15,313 nt of DNA, from positions 1 through 15,313 of the forward strand of contig DCFX01000072.1 of NCBI GenBank assembly GCA_002314445.1. The letters are read 5' to 3'. Below are positions 6,282-13,445 of the stretch, in pieces. The notes beneath the pieces are model-generated. The model saw nothing but the letters and a program-made list of their open reading frames with translations. It did not search any database and was not told where the DNA came from. Position 1 is the first letter of the stretch, and each line of letters begins with the position of its first letter. Both the position numbers and the translations under genes were made by a program. This stretch comes from Treponema sp. UBA1793 (GTDB lineage: Bacteria; Spirochaetota; Spirochaetia; Treponematales; Treponemataceae).

Positions 6282-8225
6282 ATGATGCGTTTCTGGTTTT
6301 TCGTTATAGTATCATGTCTGTTATGCCTTTCCCTTTTTGCTGAAGACACAACTGTACAGGCTGATACGGCAGCCGTTCCTTCGCAGGATGCTGCCGCAGC
6401 AGATATGACAGGAGCCTCAACAGAGGATGCAGCTGATTCTGCCGGCGTAACCGTTCTCCCTCATTTATATACATACATCGATGCGCCCGTTGCGGAACAG
6501 CGCATCGTGTATACGCATGACGATATTGAAAAACTCCACGTAGAGAGCGTGCCGAAACTTCTTGAATCCGCAGGTATACAGACACTTTCATACGGTGCAT
6601 ACGGAAATCAGTCTGCGCCTTCAATCCGCGGTTTTACCGGCAGTACCGTAAAGGTCGTTATCGACGGCGTGTGCGTTAATTCTGCGCAGAATGGTACGTT
6701 TGATTTTACATCGCTTAATCCCGGCAACATAGAAAAAATCGAAATCATACGGGGCGGCTTTACGGAGGACGTTTCCGGCGAAGGAGCAGCAGGCGGCGTT
6801 GTGTATATTACAACGAAGAAACAGACGCTCGGGAATAATTTTTCCGCAGACTTTTCCGCAAAAACGTATTTCAGTCCGGAAACACCGTTTGATACTGCCT
6901 CGACTGCATTCGGATACAGCGGACAGGTAGGGGAAAATACTTTTTTCAAGACTAATCTAAAAGGTACGTTTGCCCGGAATGCTTTTCCGTTTACGGCATA
7001 TGACGATACCATTAAATACCGCAGAAATAATCAGGTGATTGACGGTACAACTGATTCGCAGATCACGCACTTTTTCGGAAACGGGAACAGTTGGTATGCA
7101 GGCGAATCTACATACGACGGATACAAACATATTCCCGGTACGGAGACGTCCACGACATCCGGAATTCAACAGGATTACAATACCAGGATTGCAGCAGGCT
7201 TTTCGCTCCCTGCGGTGTTGGATCAGTTTAAAATTGACGGAACGGCTGCATGGCAGTCTGATAATCAGCTGTACGACGAGGCATCTGAATCCAGTACGCA
7301 TCTTCTGAACAGCGTCTCATATACGGGAACTGCGAAATGGTACGGCAGTGACAAACTAAGTCAGTCGATTGGAACTTATGTAAACGCCTCATTCCTCAAT
7401 TCGACGAACGACGGCCGCCGCAGTCTTGTTTCCGGATATGTAAAAGAGACGACAAAACTGTATGCGGGTGATATATTTTCATGCAGCATTCCTGTTTCTC
7501 TGTCTTTTTCGGGAGAAAGTGCTGCTGTCGTGCCGAAACTCGGATTCCGTGCCAATCTGCAGCGTGTGTCGTTTGTGCTCGACGGGTACCGCCTGTGTCT
7601 GTTTCCGGATATGAATCAGCTGTACTGGAAAGATTCGGGGTATGGAGAGGGAAATCCCGACCTGAAGCCCGAGGACGGGTGGGGAGGAGAAGCGACGTGC
7701 AGCGTACATGATGTTTTTATTCCGTTTTCCGTGTGTGTATTCAGCAATTACTATTTTAACAAAATTCAGTGGCAGACAGTCGGCGGAAAATGGAAACCTG
7801 TAAACGTTGCATCGGCGTTTTACCTGGGGTGCGACGTCAACGCTGCCGTTACTTTGTTTTCCTGCGTTACGATAAAGGGCAGCTGGGAATGGCTGTATAA
7901 CAGACTGCTTGCAGAAGGTGCTGCGTACGGTAAAAGGATTATGTACACACCCGACAACGTCGCTTCCTTTTCTGTAACATATGACAAAATGCCCGTGATG
8001 GTAGCATTTGAAGTGAATTATATCGGTTTGCGGTATACAGACAATACCAATTTGTTTTATCTTGATCCGTATGTTCTGTTGAATGCGGTTGCTTCTGTTC
8101 AGGCAGGAAAATATATTTCGCCGTATGTACGTGTGGATAACATTCTTAATACGGATTACGAGTCGGAACCGGGCTATCCTATGCCGGGAATTTCACTGGA
8201 ATGCGGAGTGAAGGCAAAATGGTAG
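6282..8225 (+). CDS. BtuB-like TonB-dependent outer-membrane receptor, probably for cobalamin
   Basis: A 647-residue outer-membrane transporter of BtuB-like size. A signal peptide (1-20, ending SLFA before E21) is followed by a low-complexity Ala/Asp/Thr linker (about 22-55). The plug domain spans about 70-180 and shows SIRGFTGSTVKVVIDGVCVN (114-133), NIEKIEIIRGG (149-159) and GAAGGVVYITTKK (168-180), all plug hallmarks. The rest is a beta-barrel with alternating residues. It ends RVDNILNTDYESEPGYPMPG and a C-terminal Trp, the usual barrel-insertion aromatic. AGVTVLPH (54-61) may be the TonB box, but the match is weak. The start lies 9 nt after the lipoprotein stop with only a weak ribosome binding site, suggesting coupling; an ATG one codon later is possible. 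The upstream cobalamin riboswitch is the main evidence for the substrate, since the protein alone does not reveal it. Confidence 0.92.
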   Translation: MMRFWFFVIVSCLLCLSLFAEDTTVQADTAAVPSQDAAAADMTGASTEDAADSAGVTVLPHLYTYIDAPVAEQRIVYTHDDIEKLHVESVPKLLESAGIQTLSYGAYGNQSAPSIRGFTGSTVKVVIDGVCVNSAQNGTFDFTSLNPGNIEKIEIIRGGFTEDVSGEGAAGGVVYITTKKQTLGNNFSADFSAKTYFSPETPFDTASTAFGYSGQVGENTFFKTNLKGTFARNAFPFTAYDDTIKYRRNNQVIDGTTDSQITHFFGNGNSWYAGESTYDGYKHIPGTETSTTSGIQQDYNTRIAAGFSLPAVLDQFKIDGTAAWQSDNQLYDEASESSTHLLNSVSYTGTAKWYGSDKLSQSIGTYVNASFLNSTNDGRRSLVSGYVKETTKLYAGDIFSCSIPVSLSFSGESAAVVPKLGFRANLQRVSFVLDGYRLCLFPDMNQLYWKDSGYGEGNPDLKPEDGWGGEATCSVHDVFIPFSVCVFSNYYFNKIQWQTVGGKWKPVNVASAFYLGCDVNAAVTLFSCVTIKGSWEWLYNRLLAEGAAYGKRIMYTPDNVASFSVTYDKMPVMVAFEVNYIGLRYTDNTNLFYLDPYVLLNAVASVQAGKYISPYVRVDNILNTDYESEPGYPMPGISLECGVKAKW

Positions 8226-8641
8226 AAAATGAGATGAAAAAAAAATCAGACTGTAAACTTGTTATTGCAGTCCGGCGCGATCTGCATATGACGCGCGGCA
8301 AGGAGATTGCCCAGGCATGTCATGCAGCCGTGGGCGTACTGCTCGGCGGGAGCGGATACACATACGATGAGGAAAAGTGCGAACTGGACCACGTCAGAAT
8401 GGATAGAGATACGCTTGCATGGCTCGAAGGCGGATCTGCAAAAATCTGCGTCAAAGTCGACACCGAACAGGCTCTTTACGATCTGGAAAGGAAGGCGGGG
8501 GAAGCTGGTATTCACAGCTGCCTTATAATAGACGACGGACTTACAATGTTCCATGGAGTAAAAACACCTACGTGTATTGCAATAGGGCCTGCGCGTTCAG
8601 ATATGCTTAATCCTGTTACGGGCGGACTGCAGTTGTATTAA
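8219..8641 (+). CDS. Peptidyl-tRNA hydrolase of the archaeal/eukaryotic Pth2 type
   Basis: A predicted peptidyl-tRNA hydrolase that frees tRNA from prematurely released peptidyl-tRNA in the cytoplasm. At 140 residues it carries the Pth2 signature throughout: KLVIAVRRDLHMTRGKEIAQACHAA (13-37), KICVKVDTEQALYDLERKAGEAGI (75-98), IIDDGLT (103-109) and TCIAIGPARSDMLNPVTGGLQLY (118-140). The usual bacterial enzyme Pth is unrelated in fold. The ATG at 8219 overlaps the receptor's stop by 7 nt and has GGAG 10 nt upstream inside the receptor gene; ATG 8234 is a later alternative. The overlap suggests it is cotranscribed with the cobalamin uptake genes, although no metabolic link is evident. A role in bacterial translation rescue is inferred from the family only. 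Confidence 0.88.
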   Translation: MVENEMKKKSDCKLVIAVRRDLHMTRGKEIAQACHAAVGVLLGGSGYTYDEEKCELDHVRMDRDTLAWLEGGSAKICVKVDTEQALYDLERKAGEAGIHSCLIIDDGLTMFHGVKTPTCIAIGPARSDMLNPVTGGLQLY

Positions 8642-8663
8642 ATCTGTAAAAACTCTCCAGTTA

Positions 8664-8692
8664 TTGAATAAAGGCTGTTAAAAAGATATTAT
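8664..8692 (+). promoter_or_regulatory. Promoter of the hypothetical gene, predicting a leaderless mRNA
   Basis: TTGAAT (8664-8669), a 17-nt spacer and TATTAT (8687-8692), each close to consensus. Seven nucleotides separate the -10 from the ATG at 8700, so the expected start of transcription coincides with the start codon. No Shine-Dalgarno sequence is present. Confidence 0.6.
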
Positions 8693-8699
8693 CATCACT

Positions 8700-9245
8700 A
8701 TGGGACAGGGACAAACAACGGATGCTCTTATTGAAGAGTTCGTCGATAAAGAAACAGTCAAAGCACTCACAACGTTTATAGAATCGGATTTAGAAGCGGA
8801 TTTTTCCAAATCAGCAGATATAATTGTAAAAATCTTCGGTTCTGATGCGGGATCTTTTTCGCAGGAATGTGTTGATGCCGATAAGAAATTAACAGTGAGC
8901 TTTAAGAATAATCTTACACTGCTTATTCAGAAGACATGGATAGAAAAGACAGACGTTGAATTGAAGGAACAGGTGCTTTATCAGTTAAAACATTTCCGTT
9001 CAGACGAAGAATCTTCATGGAAAGGTTCATATAAACCGTTTTTGGAAATCCTGTATAATGCTGTGTACCTTATGTTCGGCCAGCAAGTTAAATCAGACGA
9101 TTTCAGTGAATATGCACTCCGTATAGACCCCGAATTCGGAATTTTCTGGTGGTATGTAATGAATCTCCCGCAGGATGCCGACTGGCCCGAAGAAAAGAGC
9201 CGTGATGCGATTCTGCTTGGAATGTATTTCCTCGCGAATTATTAA
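8700..9245 (+). CDS. Hypothetical cytoplasmic protein
   Basis: Not recognised. A 181-residue acidic protein with no signal peptide, no obvious membrane segment and no cofactor motif. Residues about 1-100 look alpha-helical with regularly spaced hydrophobics (for example ALIEEFVDKETVKALTTFIE). The C-terminal third is aromatic-rich (GIFWWYVMNLPQDADWPEE, then GMYFLANY). Codon use matches the neighbouring housekeeping genes, supporting a real gene. It has its own promoter placed so that the mRNA would be leaderless, and it ends 7 nt before an intrinsic terminator. This isolates it from pth2 upstream and, at least partly, from the proline operon downstream. It may be a Treponema-lineage conserved protein, but I cannot confirm that. 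Confidence 0.75.
   Translation: MGQGQTTDALIEEFVDKETVKALTTFIESDLEADFSKSADIIVKIFGSDAGSFSQECVDADKKLTVSFKNNLTLLIQKTWIEKTDVELKEQVLYQLKHFRSDEESSWKGSYKPFLEILYNAVYLMFGQQVKSDDFSEYALRIDPEFGIFWWYVMNLPQDADWPEEKSRDAILLGMYFLANY
9217..9245 (+). promoter_or_regulatory. Candidate proABC promoter inside the end of the hypothetical gene
   Basis: TTGGAA (9217-9222), a 17-nt spacer and TATTAA (9240-9245), each matching four of six consensus bases. Transcription would begin near 9252, exactly at the foot of the terminator hairpin. It is proposed because no room for a promoter exists between that terminator and proA. Confidence 0.3.
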
Positions 9246-9252
9246 GCTGACG

Positions 9253-9279
9253 GCCGGGACACGTGGTTCCCGGCTTTTT
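9253..9279 (+). terminator. Intrinsic terminator (possible attenuator before proA)
   Basis: GCCGGGA (9253-9259) and TCCCGGC (9268-9274) form a perfect GC-rich 7-bp stem with an 8-nt loop, followed by TTTTT (9275-9279). This is a standard Rho-independent terminator for the hypothetical gene. Its U-tract ends only 19 nt before the proA start, so it may also modulate expression of the proline operon. Confidence 0.88.
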
Positions 9280-9298
9280 GTTTAACAGGGGCAGTAGT

Positions 9299-10603
9299 AT
9301 GGATATCGACAATGTGTGTGCCGGGCTCCGCTCCGGCGCAGAAAAGCTTTTACAGCAGACGGCGGCACAGAAAAATCGTGCACTGGAAGCGGTGTCTGCG
9401 TATATTGACAAAGACCGCGGTGCAATTCTTGCAGCAAATGCCTGCGACGTTGAAAAAGCAAAAGCAGGCGGAATGTCTGAAGCTCTTGTCGAGCGTCTTT
9501 CCCTTGATGAAAAAAAAATAAACGGTATTCTGGACAGTATGCGGATTGTCATCAATCAGGATGATCCTATAGGCGAAGAAACTGCCGGCTGGAAAACTCC
9601 TAACGGAATGACGATCCGCCAGGTGCGGGTTCCTCTCGGCGTTGTTGCCATCATTTATGAATCCCGCCCTAACGTTACCGTAGATGCATTCTGCCTTGCA
9701 TACAAAAGCGGCAACGCAATTCTGCTCCGCGGTTCGTCGTCCGCAGTTGAATCGAACAGAGTGCTTGTCAGGACAATAAAGCGTGGTCTGCAGGCGGCCG
9801 GTCAGGACGGCGTTCCCGGTGCTCTTGAGCTTTCTGAAAGTAAAGACCATGAGGATGTAACTCAGATACTGAACGCGGTTGGAAAAATCGATGTCGTTAT
9901 TCCCCGCGGCGGTAAAAAACTGATTCAGACTGTCGTGCAGAATGCACGTATTCCTGTCATAGAAACAGGCAGCGGGGTATGTCATCTGTATATAGATGAC
10001 GCCGCTGATTTGAACATGGCGGCTGCCATAGCGGAAAACGCAAAAATTCAGCGTCCCGGCGCATGTAATGCAATTGAATGCATCCTCGTTAATAAACGGA
10101 TAGCATCTGATTTTCTGCCCCTGCTTGCAAAGACATTTGCGGGGCGTGTGCAGCTGCATGCCGATGAAGAGTGTTACCCGGTACTCTCTGCTGCCGAGGA
10201 ATGTGACAGTGCCGCTGCTGTAAAAACGGGCGGCAGATACGGGCAGAACTGCGTCGTACACGCGGAACCGGGAGATTACGGTTTTGAATTTCTCGACTAT
10301 GTCTGCACCGTTCATGCCGTTGAATCTGTAGATGAAGCGATTACGTATATCAATACACATAATACAAAACATTCAGAGTGCATCGTAACGAACGATTTGG
10401 AGCATGCCCGCCAATTCCAGTCACAGGTTGATGCAGCGTGCGTGTATGTGAACAGTTCGACCCGTTTTACCGACGGCGGCGAATTCGGATTCGGCGCCGA
10501 ACTGGGCATCAGTACGCAGAAACTCCATGCACGCGGTCCTATGGGAATCAAGGCTTTAACAACGACAAAATATCTGATTGACGGTGAAGGACAAATAAGA
10601 TGA
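9299..10603 (+). CDS. proA: Gamma-glutamyl phosphate reductase
   Basis: Second step of proline synthesis: NADPH-dependent reduction of gamma-glutamyl phosphate to glutamate-5-semialdehyde, usually in a complex with glutamate 5-kinase. The protein has 434 residues, slightly longer than the usual 415-420. Start at 9299, with AGGGG (9287-9291) 7 nt upstream. Aldehyde-dehydrogenase-fold landmarks are visible: VPLGVVAIIYESRPNVTVDA (111-130), KSGNAILLRG (136-145), PRGGKKLI (202-209), the catalytic cysteine C256 in QRPGACNAIEC, and VNSSTRFTDGGEFGFGAELG (384-403) followed by TQKLHARGPMG (406-416). Its TGA overlaps the proB ATG by 4 nt. The order proA before proB is the reverse of the proBA order of E. 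coli and B. subtilis. Confidence 0.97.
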   Translation: MDIDNVCAGLRSGAEKLLQQTAAQKNRALEAVSAYIDKDRGAILAANACDVEKAKAGGMSEALVERLSLDEKKINGILDSMRIVINQDDPIGEETAGWKTPNGMTIRQVRVPLGVVAIIYESRPNVTVDAFCLAYKSGNAILLRGSSSAVESNRVLVRTIKRGLQAAGQDGVPGALELSESKDHEDVTQILNAVGKIDVVIPRGGKKLIQTVVQNARIPVIETGSGVCHLYIDDAADLNMAAAIAENAKIQRPGACNAIECILVNKRIASDFLPLLAKTFAGRVQLHADEECYPVLSAAEECDSAAAVKTGGRYGQNCVVHAEPGDYGFEFLDYVCTVHAVESVDEAITYINTHNTKHSECIVTNDLEHARQFQSQVDAACVYVNSSTRFTDGGEFGFGAELGISTQKLHARGPMGIKALTTTKYLIDGEGQIR

Positions 10604-11454
10604 GTGCAGAAACCTCGGCAGTAAACAGCATCAACATAGCGAAAATTATTAAACAGTCCCGGAAAATAGTCATAAAAATCGGCAGCAATACGCTTGCAAA
10701 AGAAGATGGTACGCCGAATATTGATTTTATGAAAAGTTTTGCGCGCCAGTGCAGAACACTCGTTGAACAGGGAAAACAGATTGTGCTTGTATCTTCCGGC
10801 GCTCAGATAAGCGGGCTTGCTACAATTAAAGGCTGGGCAAGAAAACGCGACGTCCACTACCGGCAGGCACTGTGTGCAATAGGACAGGTTGAGCTGATGA
10901 ACCAGTGGCGTACGGCATTCGGTGAGCAGAACCTGCATATCGGTCAGCTGCTTCTAACGAAGGAAGATTTTGAGGATGATCACCGTACGCTTAACATGCG
11001 CAACACACTCTTTACGCTCGTCGACGAAGGCGTGGTGCCGATTATAAACGAAAACGATTCTGTTTCTTTTGATGAAATCCGCATCGGGGACAATGACAAT
11101 CTGAGCGCGCTTACGGCCATTTTGTGGAGTGCCGACTTATTGATTTTATTCAGCGATATAGACGGCGTATACACCGACAATCCCAAAATGAACAAGGAAG
11201 CAAAACTGGTCGAAACGGTAACCGACATCTGCGCTCTCCGCCAGTCGATTAAAATAGGTTCGGCCAATTCTTTCGGGACAGGCGGTATTGAAACAAAACT
11301 TGAAGCGGCAGAGCATTCAACATCATACGGCATTCCGCTACTGCTTGCGAACGGCGCCGTAGCAGACATTCTTGAAAAACTGGCAGCAGGCGAAGCTCAT
11401 GGGACTCTGTTTCTGGCTGATGAAGAAAAACTTATTCAGGATATCAGAAAATAG
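10600..11454 (+). CDS. proB: Glutamate 5-kinase, short form without PUA domain
   Basis: First step of proline synthesis: ATP-dependent phosphorylation of L-glutamate, normally feedback-inhibited by proline. At 284 residues it contains only the amino-acid-kinase domain and lacks the C-terminal PUA domain of the 367-residue E. coli enzyme. Motifs seen: KIGSNTL (26-32), VSSGA (64-68), NENDSV (150-155), GDNDNLSA (163-170), FSDIDGVYTDNP (184-195) and GTGGIETKLEAA (227-238). The stretch after VSSGA reads QISGLATIKGW where most enzymes have a V/I-AAG sequence, so proline or glutamate binding may differ. GAAGGA about 8 nt upstream and the 4-nt overlap with proA point to translational coupling. Its stop codon TAG lies within the AGGAGG site of proC. 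Confidence 0.95.
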   Translation: MSAETSAVNSINIAKIIKQSRKIVIKIGSNTLAKEDGTPNIDFMKSFARQCRTLVEQGKQIVLVSSGAQISGLATIKGWARKRDVHYRQALCAIGQVELMNQWRTAFGEQNLHIGQLLLTKEDFEDDHRTLNMRNTLFTLVDEGVVPIINENDSVSFDEIRIGDNDNLSALTAILWSADLLILFSDIDGVYTDNPKMNKEAKLVETVTDICALRQSIKIGSANSFGTGGIETKLEAAEHSTSYGIPLLLANGAVADILEKLAAGEAHGTLFLADEEKLIQDIRK

Positions 11455-11464
11455 GAGGTTGTGT

Positions 11465-12265
11465 ATGGATGACATGACGGTCAGTTTTATCGGCTGCGGT
11501 TCAATGGGCGGCGCGATTATCCGTGCAGTCTGCGCGAAGTATGATCCTAAAACAGTAACGATAACTGCAAAACATTTTGAACATGCACAGAATATTGCAT
11601 TCGACGTAAAGTGTTCCGCCGTTGATTCAAACGCGAAAGCGGCTGCTGCCGGCAGATATGTTTTTATTGCAGTAAAGCCTGCATTCGTTGCGGATGTCAT
11701 GAAGGAAATTGACGGATACCTCCGCGGTGATGCAGTCGTTATTTCCATGGCAGCCGGCATTTCCCTCGAAAAACTCCGCACCATGACGGACAGCAAGGTG
11801 ATACGCATTATGCCGAATATGCCTGCGCAGATAGGCGAAGCAATGACAGCGCTTTCCTGCGGAAGCGACGTGGGCGATGACGACCTTGCAAACATAACAG
11901 CGCTCCTTGAGTGTGCGGGCAAAGTGGAAAAGGTTGACGAAAAACTTATGGACTGTGTAACTGCCGTAAGCGGTTCCGGTCCTGCATATGTATTTATGTT
12001 CATTGAAGCGCTTGCAGACGCAGCAGTCCGGTTCGGTATGCCGCGTAAACAGGCTTACATCTATGCTGCTCAGACCGTAAAAGGTTCGGCTGCAATGGTG
12101 CTTGAGGACGGCCGCTGCCCGGCAGCACTCAAAGACACTGTATGCTCGCCGGGCGGAACGACCATAGAAGGCATTGCAGCTCTTGAAAAGACCGGATTAC
12201 GCAATGCCGTGCAGGATGCCGTGAAAGCTGCATACGACAAATCCGTAGCGATGGGGAAAAAATAA
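11465..12265 (+). CDS. proC: Pyrroline-5-carboxylate reductase
   Basis: Last step of proline synthesis: NAD(P)H-dependent reduction of 1-pyrroline-5-carboxylate to L-proline, as a cytoplasmic oligomer. At 266 residues it is of normal length. The N-terminal Rossmann loop is FIGCGSMGGAI (8-18). IAVKPAFV (68-75), RIMPNMPAQIGEAMTAL (114-130), VSGSGPAYVF (168-177) and the family signature CSPGGTTIEGIAAL (227-240) follow. The ATG at 11465 is fixed by a perfect AGGAGG (11453-11458) 6 nt upstream, which overlaps the proB stop codon; the frame is open further upstream but only inside proB. With proA and proB it completes the pathway from glutamate in one operon. Confidence 0.97.
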   Translation: MDDMTVSFIGCGSMGGAIIRAVCAKYDPKTVTITAKHFEHAQNIAFDVKCSAVDSNAKAAAAGRYVFIAVKPAFVADVMKEIDGYLRGDAVVISMAAGISLEKLRTMTDSKVIRIMPNMPAQIGEAMTALSCGSDVGDDDLANITALLECAGKVEKVDEKLMDCVTAVSGSGPAYVFMFIEALADAAVRFGMPRKQAYIYAAQTVKGSAAMVLEDGRCPAALKDTVCSPGGTTIEGIAALEKTGLRNAVQDAVKAAYDKSVAMGKK

Positions 12266-12271
12266 TAGTAT

Positions 12272-13402
12272 ATGACGACAACTGTAGCTCTGCAAAAATG
12301 CAGCGGATATGATTTTGATACAGTATATGAGGCGGTACAGCAGCTTCTGCAGCTTGTTCCTCCGCCGGATGTCCGCGGAAAAACGGTATTGTTAAAGCCG
12401 AATATTCTTTCGCCGAAGAAACCGGAATGCGCGGTCTGTACACATCCAGTTGTCGTGGGGGCTGTCGTAAAGGCTTTTGCGGGGCTTGGCGCATCCCGCG
12501 TGATCGTCGGCGAATCGCCTGCAGTCGGCAGTTCCATTGCCGCGGCAAAAGCAATAGGTATGTACGAAGAAGTTATAAACAACGGCGGTGAATGGGCCGA
12601 TTTTGGTGCTGCCCAGATTAACGTCGACTGCGTGCAGGGGAAGCTTGTTAAATCGTTTATGTTTGCCGGGCAGTTTGCACAGGCGGATATAGTCGTGTCG
12701 CTTGCAAAGCTAAAGACACATCAGCTCATGTCGTATACCGGCGCAATGAAAAATCTGTTCGGCCTTATGGTCGGTTTGAAAAAAGCCCAGACCCATTACC
12801 GTTTTCCGTCAAAAAAAGAATTCGGCATGTTCCTTGTCGATTTGAATATAGCGGCCCATGCCACATATTCCATTATGGATGCCGTCGTCGGAATGGAAGG
12901 ACGCGGCGGTCCCGGCAACGGCGATCCCGTTCATCTGGGATTTCTTGCAGCGTCTGACAACATCGCGGCGCTCGACTGGGAATGCTCATCGATTGTCGGG
13001 TACAATCCGCACGATATTGTCTATCTGGAAGATGCACTGCAGCGCGGCATATGGTTCAAATCTCCTGGGCAGATACAGACTGCCGGGTGTGCAGTTGAAG
13101 ATGTAAAACCCGCATCATTTAAAATTGTAAAAGATGCGGTTCCTGTATTAAGGGAAATGCTTCCGTCCTGGCTTGATACCGCGGCAAAAGCGGTATTTTC
13201 GCGTCATCCTGTCTTTACCGGAAAATCATGCGTGCACTGCGGCCGCTGCATTGAAATCTGTCCGGTGCATATACTTTCGTTTGCTGCGGATAAAAAAAAT
13301 GAAAAGCATGTTGTAGCCAGCGACAGAAGCAAATGTCTGCACTGCTACTGCTGTCATGAAATATGCCCTGCGAATGCCGTCAGTCTGAGACATTTTTACT
13401 GA
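12272..13402 (+). CDS. DUF362 protein with C-terminal 2x[4Fe-4S] ferredoxin domain
   Basis: A 376-residue iron-sulfur protein of unknown reaction. The DUF362 domain covers about 1-300, with KTVLLKPNILSPKKPE (37-52), CTHPVVVGAVVKAF (56-69), VIVGESPA (77-84), ADIVVSLAKLKTH (138-150) and TGAMKNLFGL (156-165), all typical of the domain. The ferredoxin part has two complete cluster motifs: C320, C323, C326, C330 (CVHCGRCIEICP) and C355, C358, C361, C365 (CLHCYCCHEICP), with an additional cysteine C360. It starts 6 nt after the proC stop with only a poor ribosome binding site, so it is probably the fourth gene of the proline operon. An electron-transfer role is likely. A direct link to proline metabolism is not established. 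Confidence 0.92.
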   Translation: MTTTVALQKCSGYDFDTVYEAVQQLLQLVPPPDVRGKTVLLKPNILSPKKPECAVCTHPVVVGAVVKAFAGLGASRVIVGESPAVGSSIAAAKAIGMYEEVINNGGEWADFGAAQINVDCVQGKLVKSFMFAGQFAQADIVVSLAKLKTHQLMSYTGAMKNLFGLMVGLKKAQTHYRFPSKKEFGMFLVDLNIAAHATYSIMDAVVGMEGRGGPGNGDPVHLGFLAASDNIAALDWECSSIVGYNPHDIVYLEDALQRGIWFKSPGQIQTAGCAVEDVKPASFKIVKDAVPVLREMLPSWLDTAAKAVFSRHPVFTGKSCVHCGRCIEICPVHILSFAADKKNEKHVVASDRSKCLHCYCCHEICPANAVSLRHFY

Positions 13403-13404
13403 TT

Positions 13405-13434
13405 ACTACATCCGCTGCAACCAGCGGATGTAGT
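13405..13434. terminator. Perfect 13-bp stem-loop between convergent operons
   Basis: ACTACATCCGCTG (13405-13417), a CAAC loop and CAGCGGATGTAGT (13422-13434) form a perfect inverted repeat. It starts 2 nt after the DUF362 stop and ends 11 nt before the complement of the ABC transporter stop codon. No run of T follows on either strand, so it is probably a shared bidirectional 3' end rather than a classical intrinsic terminator. Confidence 0.65.
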
Positions 13435-13445
13435 GGCGGACATAT

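Noticed and set aside
9350..10372. A 340-codon open frame on the - strand opposite proA
   Set aside because: It lies entirely antisense to a clearly recognisable enzyme, has no ribosome site, and its translation is compositionally odd (rich in Cys, Phe and Arg). It is a by-product of proA codon use.
11338..12003. A 221-codon - strand frame opposite proB and proC
   Set aside because: It is a mirror of two well-defined genes with no independent start signals.
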